DNA of 55,457 bases. Origin: Gemmatimonadaceae bacterium (GTDB lineage Bacteria > Gemmatimonadota > Gemmatimonadetes > Gemmatimonadales > Gemmatimonadaceae). The stretch covers positions 1-55,457 of the forward strand of contig JAICNG010000013.1 in assembly GCA_025931335.1 (NCBI GenBank), read 5' to 3'. Position 1 is the stretch's first letter, and every line of letters starts with the position of its first letter. Below the pieces are notes generated by a model that saw nothing but the letters and a program-made list of their open reading frames with translations, was not told the origin of the DNA and made no database searches. A program made the translations under genes and the position numbers. Of the stretch, positions 26,317 to 34,174 are shown in pieces.

Positions 26317-27054
26317 GTGACAGCAGTAGCCGCAACGAGGATCGCGCGACTCTCGCGCGACGACCGAGATGCACTCGCTGCCTTCGGGGCGCGAGCAACG
26401 TGGCCGAGCGGCTTCGCGGTGTACGAGCGTGGAACCCCGGCCGACGGAATATTCATCGTCCTCCGCGGACAGATCGTTTTGCGGAACCGCCTCGGCGCTG
26501 GTCGCAGCTTCGTGCCGTGGATCGCCACCGTGGGGGAGACGTTCGGCGGCGAGGGACTGGTCCAGAACGGTCGGTACGTCAGTGACGGTCGCGCGGAGGA
26601 GGAAAGCGAGACGTTGCACCTCACCACGTCTCGCGTGAGCGCCCTCATGCGCGAGCATCCCACCGCGGCCCTCGCGCTCATGCGCCAGATCATGGCGGAG
26701 CGGTCCGAGCTGCTGGAGCGGTTTGGAGAGCACGCGACGCTGACGGTCGAGCAGCGCCTCATCGCCGCGCTCCTGCGCCTCGCGCAGAGTCGGGCGCAGG
26801 GTGATGGAGCGGCCGCATCGTCGGCCGTCTTGCCGCGCCGATTGCTGGGCGAGCTGGTCGGCGCTACGCGCGAATCCATCTCGCTCGTGCTGGGCCGCCT
26901 CACTGCCGACGGGCTCGTTCAGCGCGAAGGCAATGGGCTGATCATCACGGACCTCGAGGGGCTCGCGCGTCGCTTCGAGCAGTCCGGGCGAGGAGGGTTG
27001 GGCGCGATCGACGTTCACGACGAGCGTGGGTCCTTGCGCACGTCGGTCGGGTAA
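26317..27054 (+). CDS. Crp/Fnr-family transcriptional regulator
   Basis: The protein has 245 residues, starting at the GTG at 26317 (VTAVAATRIARLS) with CAGGT upstream. The N-terminal cyclic-nucleotide-binding-type barrel has ERGTPADGIFIVLRGQIVLRNR and GETFGGEGL. It lacks an FNR-type cysteine cluster. The C-terminal helix-turn-helix is LLGELVGATRESISLVLGRL; the Arg-Glu pair corresponds to the two CRP residues that read the GTGA half-site. The ligand is unknown. It is divergent from the [FeFe]-hydrogenase-like gene and followed by a strong terminator. Confidence 0.9.
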   Translation: MTAVAATRIARLSRDDRDALAAFGARATWPSGFAVYERGTPADGIFIVLRGQIVLRNRLGAGRSFVPWIATVGETFGGEGLVQNGRYVSDGRAEEESETLHLTTSRVSALMREHPTAALALMRQIMAERSELLERFGEHATLTVEQRLIAALLRLAQSRAQGDGAAASSAVLPRRLLGELVGATRESISLVLGRLTADGLVQREGNGLIITDLEGLARRFEQSGRGGLGAIDVHDERGSLRTSVG

Positions 27055-27078
27055 CGCCCGAGCGAATCCGTCGTCGAG

Positions 27079-27110
27079 CGCGCCGCTGTGGTGATCCACA
27101 GCGGCGCGTT
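27079..27110 (+). terminator. Terminator after the Crp/Fnr gene
   Basis: A perfect 13-bp stem (CGCGCCGCTGTGG and its complement, loop TGAT) is followed by TT. It lies 24 bases after the regulator stop and 42 bases before the next start. Confidence 0.8.
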
Positions 27111-27151
27111 ACTATTCCCGCGATGATACCTCCGGCACCTCTGCTCGCGGC

Positions 27152-28081
27152 GTGACGGCCACGCTCATCGCGCTCGTACTCCTCGCCGCCGCCTTCGCGG
27201 TGGCGCGCGGCGTACGTGCCTGGTGGGTGGCGCGCGGCGTCGCACTGCGGCTTCCCGTCGGAGCGAGCGGCATCATCGAAGGTGCCGAGCCCATCGTGCG
27301 CGAGCGAGCGGGCGCACGCGAGGCGGTGCTCCTCCTGCATGGATTCGGCGATACCCCTCAGACCCTGGCCTATCTCGCGGATGAGCTGCACGCACGCGGC
27401 TGGGATGTTCACGCGCCGCTACTTCCCGGTCACGGCCGCACCCTTCGCTCGTTTGCCTCGTCCCGCTCACAGCAGTGGGTCGGCGCAGCACGGGAAGCGC
27501 TGGACTACCTGCTGGCTCGCTACCAGCGCGTCGCGATCGTAGGGCTGTCGATGGGGGGCGCGCTGGCGGCCATTCTCGCCGCCGAGCGAGATCGCGTCGT
27601 GGCATTGGCCCTGTTGGCCCCGTACGTCGAGCTTCCCCCGCGCCTGCGCAGACTCGTGAGGCATCACCAGCTCATTCACGCGCTCACGCCGGTCCTGCGT
27701 GGCAACACGGAGCGCTCCATCCTCGATCCCGCCGAGCGTGCGCGCAGCCTCGGCTATCGCGCGATGACGCCGGCGCTGGCGCGTGAGCTCGCGATCGTCG
27801 CCGAACGGGCACGGATGGCGCTTCCTCGCATCCGTGTGCCGACGCTGCTGGCGCAGTCGCGTCAGGACAATCGCCTTGCGACCGCCGTCGCCGACCGCGC
27901 CTTCGCCGCCCTCGGTGCGAGAGACAAGGAGCTACTGTGGCTCGAAGGCGCGGGCCACGTGATCACGGTCGACTACGGTCGCGAGAAGCTCATCGACGCC
28001 GTGGCGACGTGGCTCAGGCGATGGGCGGACGCCGGCGGTGCCAGTCCGTACGAGCCTGATATTCCGACGCCGCCGCAATGA
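27152..28081 (+). CDS. Alpha/beta hydrolase (carboxylesterase/lipase-like)
   Basis: The protein has 309 residues from a GTG start, with a hydrophobic N-terminal anchor (about 3-20). The fold is clear: oxyanion loop LLLHGFGDTP, nucleophile elbow GLSMGG, acid in QSRQDNR and catalytic His in GAGHVITVD. It resembles serine-aminopeptidase-S33 and monoacylglycerol-lipase-like carboxylesterases. The substrate is unknown. Its last 68 bases overlap the 3' end of the convergent amidase gene. Confidence 0.88.
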   Translation: MTATLIALVLLAAAFAVARGVRAWWVARGVALRLPVGASGIIEGAEPIVRERAGAREAVLLLHGFGDTPQTLAYLADELHARGWDVHAPLLPGHGRTLRSFASSRSQQWVGAAREALDYLLARYQRVAIVGLSMGGALAAILAAERDRVVALALLAPYVELPPRLRRLVRHHQLIHALTPVLRGNTERSILDPAERARSLGYRAMTPALARELAIVAERARMALPRIRVPTLLAQSRQDNRLATAVADRAFAALGARDKELLWLEGAGHVITVDYGREKLIDAVATWLRRWADAGGASPYEPDIPTPPQ

Positions 28082-29438
28082 CGAGGTTTTCCTCGAACAC
28101 CCGACCGGTGAAGGTGAGCGACGTCGGCAACCGCTCGAGACCGAATCCGTTCGGGACGGCGATGCCGGGAAGGCCGGCGATGTTCGCAGCTGCCCCGAGT
28201 GGCTGGGCGCGGATGCCCGGCGGTATGGGGACGTTCGGCCACGCCTCGTTGAACGGCTTGCCAATGGGGAACGCGACCGTTCCCCGCGTCGGTGAAACCA
28301 CGGCATCGTAACCGGCGAAGACTTCGTCGAGCGCACGGCCCATCGTGCCGCGAAGGCGGAGCGCCTTGAGGTAATCCTTGGCGAACACCGCGGTCCCCGA
28401 GTAGCCGCCGTGCCGATCTTCCGGTGCGCTGAGCAGCCTGGCGCGCCCCGTTTCGAGAAGATCCTCGAAGGCGCTCGCGCCCTCCGCATCGATGATGAGC
28501 GAGGCGGCGGTTCCGTATGGATGGTCGGGGAGCTCGACGTCAGGCAGCAGCTCGGCGAACTCGGCAACGACGCGGAGCGACGCCTGGAAGTTGTCGGCCA
28601 CCTCCTTCTGCACGCCGGCGGTGGCGTTTTTCAGCACCCCGATGCGCATGCGCCTCCGTCGCGCCGCCTCGGGTGCGTACGCAAACTCTCGCGTGCTCGC
28701 GGATGGATCGCGTGGGTCTGCACCCGCGATCGCGCGGAGCACCAGTCCGCAGTCGTCGGCGGTTCGACACATAGGGCCCAGCTTGTCCATCGACCATGAC
28801 AACGCCATCGCCCCATGTCGGCTCACGCGGCCATAGGTCGGGCGAAGCCCGGTGATTCCGCTGAATGCCGCCGGTGTGATGATGGACCCCCACGTTTCAC
28901 TGCCAATCGCGAACGGCACGAGCGCCGCGCTGACGGCCGCTCCAGGTCCGGACGAGGAGCCGCCTGCCCAGTAGGCGAGGTTCCAGGGGGTACGCGCCGG
29001 CCCGGTGAACGACGCATCGGCCTGGCGGTAGCCGAAGCCGCCAGCGAGCTCGATCATCGCCAGCTTCGCGACGAGCACCGCGCCGGCACTCGTGAGGCGC
29101 TGCACGACGGTGGCGTCGAAGTCGAAACGCTGCTCGCGATACGGCGCCGCGCCCCACGTCGTGGGATCGCCGGCGGTGGCGAGCAGGTCCTTCACTCCGT
29201 ACGGAACGCCGTGCAACGGTCCACGCCACTGCCCCGCCGCGATCTCCCGTTCGGCGGCGCGGGCCTCGCGCAGTGCGCGCTCGCGGGTGATGGTGACCAC
29301 GGCTCCCAGACGCGGCCCGTACTGCTCGAGCCGTTGGAGGTACGCCTCGGCGAGCTCGACGGGTGAGATCGTACGCGCGCGAATCCCTTCGCTCAGCGTC
29401 CGGACGCTGCCGTAGAGGACGTCGTCAGGAACGGTCAT
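28014..29438 (-). CDS. Amidase-signature family amidase
   Basis: The protein has 474 residues. The Ser-cisSer-Lys triad region is visible: Lys in GVPYGVKDLL, GGSSSGPGAAV holding the cis-Ser loop, and GSETWGSIITPAAFSG holding the nucleophile. Compared with GatA-type enzymes (GSDTGGSIR and GGSSGGSA) several glycines are replaced, so it is a hydrolase rather than a tRNA amidotransferase; no gatB or gatC is near. It starts with ATGA overlapping the stop of a small Tat lipoprotein, so the two are coupled. The substrate is unknown. Confidence 0.88.
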   Translation of the reverse strand: MTVPDDVLYGSVRTLSEGIRARTISPVELAEAYLQRLEQYGPRLGAVVTITRERALREARAAEREIAAGQWRGPLHGVPYGVKDLLATAGDPTTWGAAPYREQRFDFDATVVQRLTSAGAVLVAKLAMIELAGGFGYRQADASFTGPARTPWNLAYWAGGSSSGPGAAVSAALVPFAIGSETWGSIITPAAFSGITGLRPTYGRVSRHGAMALSWSMDKLGPMCRTADDCGLVLRAIAGADPRDPSASTREFAYAPEAARRRRMRIGVLKNATAGVQKEVADNFQASLRVVAEFAELLPDVELPDHPYGTAASLIIDAEGASAFEDLLETGRARLLSAPEDRHGGYSGTAVFAKDYLKALRLRGTMGRALDEVFAGYDAVVSPTRGTVAFPIGKPFNEAWPNVPIPPGIRAQPLGAAANIAGLPGIAVPNGFGLERLPTSLTFTGRVFEENLVIAAASEYQARTDWHRRRPPIA

Positions 29439-29767
29439 CGGTCGCCTCCGCGATGAACCGCGAACACGACGTCGGGCTCAACGGAGTTCGGCAGCGGAAT
29501 GGCGCGGAGCCGGTCCGAGGCGCGGAGGCCACTGCGGACATCGTCCCGCACGCTCCGCAGCTGATCCTCCGTGAGGTGTGCGCCGTAGCGCTGCCTGACG
29601 AGCTGCATCATGGCGTCACTGAGCGCGGCATTCGCGTCCGCGTCGGGAGCGGCCGGCGAGGTGGTCGGCGCTGGAATGGCCGGAGCGGGGGGCACGGACG
29701 GCGTGCGCACACAGGCGCCGAGCGTGGCCGCCCCGAGGGTGAGCGCGAAATCACGGCGAGTGGGCAT
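29435..29767 (-). CDS. Small Tat-signal lipoprotein coupled to the amidase
   Basis: The protein has 110 residues from the ATG at 29767. MPTRRDFALTLGAATLGAC carries a twin-arginine motif (TRRDF) and a lipobox (LGAC), so it is probably a folded Tat-exported lipoprotein. A Pro/Ala spacer follows, then a conserved-looking helical part (ALSDAMMQLVRQRYG, LRSVRDDVRSGLRASDRLRA) ending VEPDVVFAV. It overlaps the amidase start as ATGA, which suggests a partner or targeting role. I do not recognise a named family. Confidence 0.7.
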   Translation of the reverse strand: MPTRRDFALTLGAATLGACVRTPSVPPAPAIPAPTTSPAAPDADANAALSDAMMQLVRQRYGAHLTEDQLRSVRDDVRSGLRASDRLRAIPLPNSVEPDVVFAVHRGGDR

Positions 29768-29798
29768 GCAATCCTCGGCGAAAGCGTACGGATGCAAA

Positions 29799-29822
29799 AC
29801 GGGGCGGCTCCTGCCGCCCCGT
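29799..29822 (-). terminator. Terminator after the histone-like gene
   Basis: A perfect 10-bp stem (ACGGGGCGGC and its complement, loop TCCT) lies 26 bases past the stop of the minus-strand gene at 29849. Read on that strand it is followed by TTTT. Confidence 0.8.
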
Positions 29823-29848
29823 CATCGTGCATTATGGTCGCCGCTCGA

Positions 29849-30208
29849 TCAAGTCACCCGATCGATGACGTTGCTGATCATTTCCGGCACGCGCTGCACG
29901 GCGTCGCCTGCCTGCTTCGCCACCGTGGTCGCCACGCGCCTGGCGCGGGCGACGGGCGACTGCTTCCGCCGCGCGCGCTTGCGGCCACCGGAGCGTTTGC
30001 GTGCCGAGGACTTCCGGGCCGCGGATCCCCGTGCGGATGATTTGCGACGGGAGGATTTCCGCGCGGCCGACTTCCGTCCACCGGATTTCCTGCGCGCGCT
30101 CTTCCTGCTTGCGGACTTCCGGCCTGAGGATTTCCGGCCGCCCGATGAACGGCGCCGCCGCCCGCCCGACCGCGCCTTACTGCGAGACGACCGCTTCTTC
30201 GTCGCCAT
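29849..30208 (-). CDS. Histone H1-like Lys/Arg/Ser-rich protein
   Basis: The protein has 119 residues from the ATG at 30208 (MATKKRSSRSKARSGG), with GGAGAG upstream. Most of it is a run of short Arg-Lys-Ser-rich units such as RKSAARKSS and RKSGG, like the basic tails of bacterial histone-H1-like proteins (Hc1/AlgP type). The last 35 residues (VARARRVATTVAKQAGDAV) form a helix. It probably binds DNA or RNA without sequence preference. The low-complexity coding sequence may vary in length between strains. Confidence 0.78.
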   Translation of the reverse strand: MATKKRSSRSKARSGGRRRRSSGGRKSSGRKSASRKSARRKSGGRKSAARKSSRRKSSARGSAARKSSARKRSGGRKRARRKQSPVARARRVATTVAKQAGDAVQRVPEMISNVIDRVT

Positions 30209-30289
30209 GGCATTGCTCTCCAAGTTGAGAGTTGGGTGCACGCTCGTCGTGGCAAGAATCGCGCGCGCGCGGCACCCTTGCGCGGCGCA

Positions 30290-30583
30290 TTATGGAGTAT
30301 CGGAGCGCGGCCGACGCTGCATGGCGCTCCACCGCGCGAGTCGGCGCGCGAGCTCGGCATCATCCGCCGCGAGTGTTTGCAGCTCGGTCAACACCTCTTC
30401 GCGTGATGCGCCGCGTGCTTCAGCGATCAATGGCGGCTCGCCGACGCCCTGCCGCCCTGGATCGGCGCGCCGCTCGACCTGCAATCGTGCCACCACGTCA
30501 CCTGGGGTGCGCTCATCGACCGTGATGATCACGATGCGGCCACCAGGTGAGTCGTGCCGGTACACCGTGAGACCGGGCTCCAT
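30290..30583 (-). CDS. Small protein of unknown function, paralogue of 38751-39008
   Basis: The protein has 97 residues from the ATG at 30583; an ATG at 30595 is also possible and neither has a clear ribosome-binding site. After a short strand-rich start (LTVYRHDSPGGRIVIITVD) comes VERRADPGRQGVGEPPLIAE and ARGASREEVLTELQTLA. The same block is found in the 85-residue protein at 38751-39008, so the two are paralogues. I know no function. It lies just downstream of the MBL-fold gene, across an inverted-repeat spacer. Confidence 0.65.
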   Translation of the reverse strand: MEPGLTVYRHDSPGGRIVIITVDERTPGDVVARLQVERRADPGRQGVGEPPLIAEARGASREEVLTELQTLAADDAELARRLARWSAMQRRPRSDTP

Positions 30584-30641
30584 GGCGATGAACATGGGCC
30601 CACGGCGGTGATCACGGAAGGGAACCCGATGGCGGAGTGCG

Positions 30642-30693
30642 GATTGCCCACTGCGAATGAACGGCGCTGATCGCCATTCCGCATTTCGCAATC
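30642..30693. repeat. Imperfect inverted repeat built of GCGGATTGC-like words
   Basis: The left arm (GCGGATTGCCCACTGCGAATG) pairs imperfectly with a right arm holding CATTCCGCATTTCGCAATC, around a GGCG/CGCC tip. The same words (GAGTGCGGATTGCG) recur at 51874-52015. The right arm reaches the stop codon of the MBL-fold gene. Confidence 0.65.
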
Positions 30694-31720
30694 AACGCCC
30701 CATCGCACGGGTCTCTCCATGCGCGAGGACCCAAAGGTCGTCGAGGGCCAACCCGGCGCGCTCCCACGCTTCGCGCGTGCGCCGCGGAGGCTCGAGAATC
30801 GGCTCGTCGGTAAGGCGAAACGTACCCCAGTGGATCCCTACCATCACGCGTCCGGCCGCGAGGCCACCACCGGCGTGCAATGATCGAAAGGCCATCACCG
30901 CTTCATCCGGGTTCAGGTGCACCGGATGCATGAACCAGCGCGGCTCGTAGGCACCGATGGGAATGGCGCTGATCGCAAAGGGGCCGAATCGCTCACCGAT
31001 GCGCTCGAACTCAGGGTGGAACCCGGTGTCGCCTGCATAAAAGAAACGACCGGTCGTGGTCGCGACCACGAATCCGCACCACAGCGTACGGTTGCGATCC
31101 AGCGGCGTGCGAGCACTGAAGTGTCGCGCCGGCGTGCAGGCGACGCTGTCGTCGCCCAGGCGATGCTCATCCCACCAGTCGAGCTCCACCACATCTCGCA
31201 CGCCGAGGGACTTTACGAGGTTGGAGAGCCGCAGCGGAACCAGCCAGTGCGCGTCCGGTTGCGACGCGGCGAGCGCGCGCACCGTCCGCGCATCGAGATG
31301 GTCGTAGTGATTGTGCGAAAGGAGAACGAGATCGATGGGCGGGAGTGCCTCGATCGGCGCGCCGGGTGGGACGAGTCGCCGGGGTCCGATCGCGCGCCAC
31401 GGGGATGCGCGCTCGCTCCAGATCGGGTCGGTGAGAACGTTGAGGGACCCAAGCTGAACCAGGAGCGTGGAATGACCGATCCAGGTCACCGCGATCTCGT
31501 TCGCAGGCGCGCGCGGGAATCGCATCGCGGATGCCACGGTTCGGAGCGCGCGAGCGCCCTCGTCGCGAGGAAGGGGATGCCGAAGCCGATTCCAGCGCCA
31601 TTTCAGCAACCCGCCGAACCGGGCCTCATCGAGTGCCCATGGGTTGCGGAAGGTGCCGTTCGGGAGCTGATGCGGCGCGGCCGCGCCCGGCGAAGGCTCA
31701 GCGTGGCGGCGGCCGCTCAC
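30692..31720 (-). CDS. MBL-fold metallohydrolase (NAPE-PLD/UlaG-like)
   Basis: The protein has 342 residues, starting with a GTG that overlaps the stop of the upstream aldo/keto reductase (GTGA). Metallo-beta-lactamase motifs are present: IGHSTLLVQLG, LTDPIWSERASP, the zinc motif SHNHYDHLD, PARHFSART, FFYAGDTGFHPEF and a late IHWGTFRLTDE. The arrangement matches the N-acyl-phosphatidylethanolamine phospholipase D-like branch, which acts on phospholipids or other phosphodiesters. No signal peptide is seen. The substrate is unproven. Confidence 0.88.
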   Translation of the reverse strand: MSGRRHAEPSPGAAAPHQLPNGTFRNPWALDEARFGGLLKWRWNRLRHPLPRDEGARALRTVASAMRFPRAPANEIAVTWIGHSTLLVQLGSLNVLTDPIWSERASPWRAIGPRRLVPPGAPIEALPPIDLVLLSHNHYDHLDARTVRALAASQPDAHWLVPLRLSNLVKSLGVRDVVELDWWDEHRLGDDSVACTPARHFSARTPLDRNRTLWCGFVVATTTGRFFYAGDTGFHPEFERIGERFGPFAISAIPIGAYEPRWFMHPVHLNPDEAVMAFRSLHAGGGLAAGRVMVGIHWGTFRLTDEPILEPPRRTREAWERAGLALDDLWVLAHGETRAMGR

Positions 31721-32826
31721 TCGCCGAAGACAGCGAGATTCTCGTCCAGGTGCGCGATGGTTCTCATCCCGACGAGCGCGGTGGACACCGGAAGGCTCGT
31801 CACGAACGAGAGTGCTCGCTGTGCATCCGTGGAAAACCCAGGCAGGGCTTCGCGAACCTGCGGCGGAAGCCCGCTCGCGAGGCGCGCCTGCAGCAGCGGC
31901 GCGCTGGCGACGACCGAGATCCCGAGCTCGGCCGCGGCGTGCAGGAATGGCATCTCCCGCCCACGCACGCGCTGCGTGGACAGACGGACAGCCTCCGGCA
32001 TTGCAAGGCTGACCGGAAGCTGGACGACGCGACAGCGATGATCGGGGCCGCCGGCGTCATGTGCCGCGGCGACGACCTCCGCCAGCTCCAGATGGCCGCG
32101 TGCCCCACGCGCCGCGCGGAAGCCGTTCCACGTCGCGCACCCGTACCGCGCAATGTCGCCCGCGTCACACCGGGATTCGAGCATCGCGAAGGTCTCGCGC
32201 AGGCGGTCGAGCAGCTGCGACGGCTTGATCGCGTCGAGTTGCTGCTCTGGATTGTGCACGTAGTACACGTCGATCGTCTCGACACCGAGGTTGTCGCGAC
32301 TGCGCCGGAGCTGATCGGCCAGAAACCCCGGGGCGATGCTGTGCGCATCGGCGATGACATTCTCGGGCGACACGATCCCACTCGCGAAGTACTCGCGTTC
32401 CAGCAAGGCGTGATACTCCTCGCGCGAATCGGGCGCATTTGTATCGAGCGGGATGTAGCCGCCCTTGGTGCAGATCACGACCTCGTCGCGCGCGACCAGG
32501 CCGCTGGCGATCGCGGCCCGCACCGCACGGCCGACAGCGCGCTCCGACCGCTGGCATCGGTAGTTGATGGCGCTGTCGATGATGTTGATGCCGCGCTCCA
32601 GCCCAGCCCTCGCCACGGCGTCATAGCGGGCGTCGTCGGCGTCGTCGCACTCACCGAGGTACGTCCCGAGCCCCACGGCCGAGACACGGAGCATGCGGTC
32701 GAGCGGGCGATGGAACTCCTCTCCGCGCCGCTTCGCGTATCGCTCGGCGTGGCGCGTGGTTCCCTTGGCGGTGGCCCGCCCCACGAGCAGCGGAATGGTC
32801 GCGGTTGCCGGGGTGCGTGTCTTCAC
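31717..32826 (-). CDS. Aldo/keto reductase
   Basis: The protein has 369 residues, beginning at the GTG at 32826. The AKR barrel is clear: VGLGTYLGECDD, the catalytic Asp-Tyr region INIIDSAINYR, Lys in VVICTKGGY, and His in YYVHNPEQQ. An insert around residues 125-165 (IPLDTNAPDSREEYHALLE) lengthens it beyond the usual 320 residues. It uses NAD(P)H to reduce carbonyls; the substrate is unknown. It is coupled to the MBL-fold gene and divergent from a fatty-acid desaturase, across 206 bases. Confidence 0.9.
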   Translation of the reverse strand: MKTRTPATATIPLLVGRATAKGTTRHAERYAKRRGEEFHRPLDRMLRVSAVGLGTYLGECDDADDARYDAVARAGLERGINIIDSAINYRCQRSERAVGRAVRAAIASGLVARDEVVICTKGGYIPLDTNAPDSREEYHALLEREYFASGIVSPENVIADAHSIAPGFLADQLRRSRDNLGVETIDVYYVHNPEQQLDAIKPSQLLDRLRETFAMLESRCDAGDIARYGCATWNGFRAARGARGHLELAEVVAAAHDAGGPDHRCRVVQLPVSLAMPEAVRLSTQRVRGREMPFLHAAAELGISVVASAPLLQARLASGLPPQVREALPGFSTDAQRALSFVTSLPVSTALVGMRTIAHLDENLAVFGE

Positions 32827-33032
32827 CCCGCTGACGGTACGCGATGGAGGAATGTCCGCAAGGGTGTACGAGCCAACGAGATGTCACGAACGGGGCAAAT
32901 GGTCGTCTTTTCCTCTAGAGGTAGCTTCGGGCACGAAGCCTGCTTAAGTTACGAGTAGCCGGCCCGGGCCTCGCTTATCGAGACCGGGCCGTTCCGTCAC
33001 CATCGCGGCAGTCGCTACACGGAGGAGCACGA

Positions 33033-33779
33033 ATGTTGGACTTTGCCAGCTGGGCGTCGCACTGGTGGATACCGGTGCTGTTCATCATCATCGCGGGACA
33101 TCTCACGAACGTGTGCGTGACGTTGTTCCTGCATCGCATGCAGACGCATCGGGGCGTGCAGTTCCACGCGCTGGTCGCGGTGCCGATGCGCCTCTGGCTG
33201 TGGATGTCCACGGGCATCGTGACGAAGGAGTGGGTGGCCTGCCACCGCAAGCATCACGCGTTCGCCGACCGTGAGGGCGATCCCCACTCGCCACTCCTTG
33301 AAGGGCTCCGCAACATCATCCTCAAGGGCGCGCTCTACTATCGCCAGGCGATTCGTCAGCCGGGCATGGTCGACAAATACGGCAAGGGTACGCCCAACGA
33401 CTGGCTCGAGCGCCGGCTGCTGACGCCACTGAACTGGCTCGGCATCGTCGTCATGCTCACGGTCGACATCTATCTCTTCGGCTTCTTCGTGGGCGGGCTC
33501 GTGTGGGGCGTTCAAATGCTCTGGATCCCATTCTGGGCCGCCGGTATCGTCAACGGCATCGGGCATGCGCTCGGCTATCGCAACTTCGACGTGAAGGACG
33601 AGAGCCGTAACATTTCCCCGATCGCGATCTGGCTGGGTGGCGAGGAGCTTCACAACAACCACCACGCCGATCCGCATTCCGCGAAGTTCGGAGCGAAATG
33701 GTACGAGCTGGACATTGGCTGGGTCTACATCCGGCTCCTTCAGGTCTTCGGCCTGGCGAAAGTCAAATACGCTCGGTAA
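33033..33779 (+). CDS. Acyl-CoA/acyl-lipid desaturase
   Basis: The protein has 248 residues with GGAGGAG ahead of the ATG. It is an integral-membrane di-iron desaturase with all three histidine boxes: HRMQTH (34-39), HRKHH (71-75) and HNNHH (207-211). Four hydrophobic spans fit the family topology. It is shorter than typical stearoyl-CoA desaturases, as many bacterial delta-9 enzymes are. It introduces a double bond in fatty acids and adjusts membrane fluidity. It is divergent from the AKR-MBL pair. Confidence 0.9.
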   Translation: MLDFASWASHWWIPVLFIIIAGHLTNVCVTLFLHRMQTHRGVQFHALVAVPMRLWLWMSTGIVTKEWVACHRKHHAFADREGDPHSPLLEGLRNIILKGALYYRQAIRQPGMVDKYGKGTPNDWLERRLLTPLNWLGIVVMLTVDIYLFGFFVGGLVWGVQMLWIPFWAAGIVNGIGHALGYRNFDVKDESRNISPIAIWLGGEELHNNHHADPHSAKFGAKWYELDIGWVYIRLLQVFGLAKVKYAR

Positions 33780-33780
33780 A

Positions 33781-33876
33781 AGGGCCACGGGCCAAGGGCC
33801 ACGGGCCAAGGGTGGGTCAAGGGTGTATCGTATATACGAGCCCTTGACCCTTTTCTTGGCCCATGGCCCTGGCCCG
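33781..33876. repeat. Long low-complexity inverted repeat
   Basis: The left side is built of tandem GGGCCACGGGCCAA words, then GGGTCAAGGG. The right side carries the complements CCCTTGACCC, CTTGGCCCA and TGGCCCTGGCCC. The tip is the palindrome TCGTATATACGA. The hairpin fills nearly the whole spacer between the desaturase stop and the YggX ribosome-binding site. Confidence 0.75.
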
Positions 33877-33895
33877 TTTGACGAAGAGAGGAACC

Positions 33896-34174
33896 ATGAG
33901 CGACTTAACCTGCTCTCGCTGCGGAAACACGCGCGCGGGATTCGAGCGTGCTCCCTTCCCCGGTCCCATCGGCGAACGCGTGCAACGTGAGATCTGCACC
34001 GTCTGCTGGGCAGAGTGGAATCGGCAGCAGATGATGCTCATCAACCACTACGGGTTGAACCTCATGGATCCGCAGGCGCGGCAGTTCCTCACGAAGAACA
34101 TGGAAGCGTTCCTCTTTGGAGCGGGACCGGGCGAGCAGGTCGACACCAGCAAGCAGGGAACGATCAACTGGTGA
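33896..34174 (+). CDS. YggX-family Fe(II)-trafficking/oxidative-damage protection protein
   Basis: The protein has 92 residues from the ATG at 33896, with GAGAGGA upstream. The core AEWNRQQMMLINHYGLNLMDP, then RQFLTKNMEAFLFG, matches YggX (PF04362), which is linked to iron trafficking and protection of iron-sulfur clusters. The N-terminus differs from E. coli YggX by carrying CSRCGNTRAGF and a later CTVCW, a possible zinc- or iron-binding cysteine set. The M48 protease starts within its stop codon (GTGA), so the two are coupled. Confidence 0.87.
   Translation: MSDLTCSRCGNTRAGFERAPFPGPIGERVQREICTVCWAEWNRQQMMLINHYGLNLMDPQARQFLTKNMEAFLFGAGPGEQVDTSKQGTINW

Noticed and set aside
31531..32958. 475-codon plus-strand open frame opposite the aldo/keto reductase and MBL genes
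   Set aside because: No ribosome-binding site or domain; the minus-strand genes overlap as GTGA and carry catalytic motifs.
33781..33876. Terminal inverted repeats of an insertion sequence
   Set aside because: The arms face each other with almost no sequence between, and no transposase is present.
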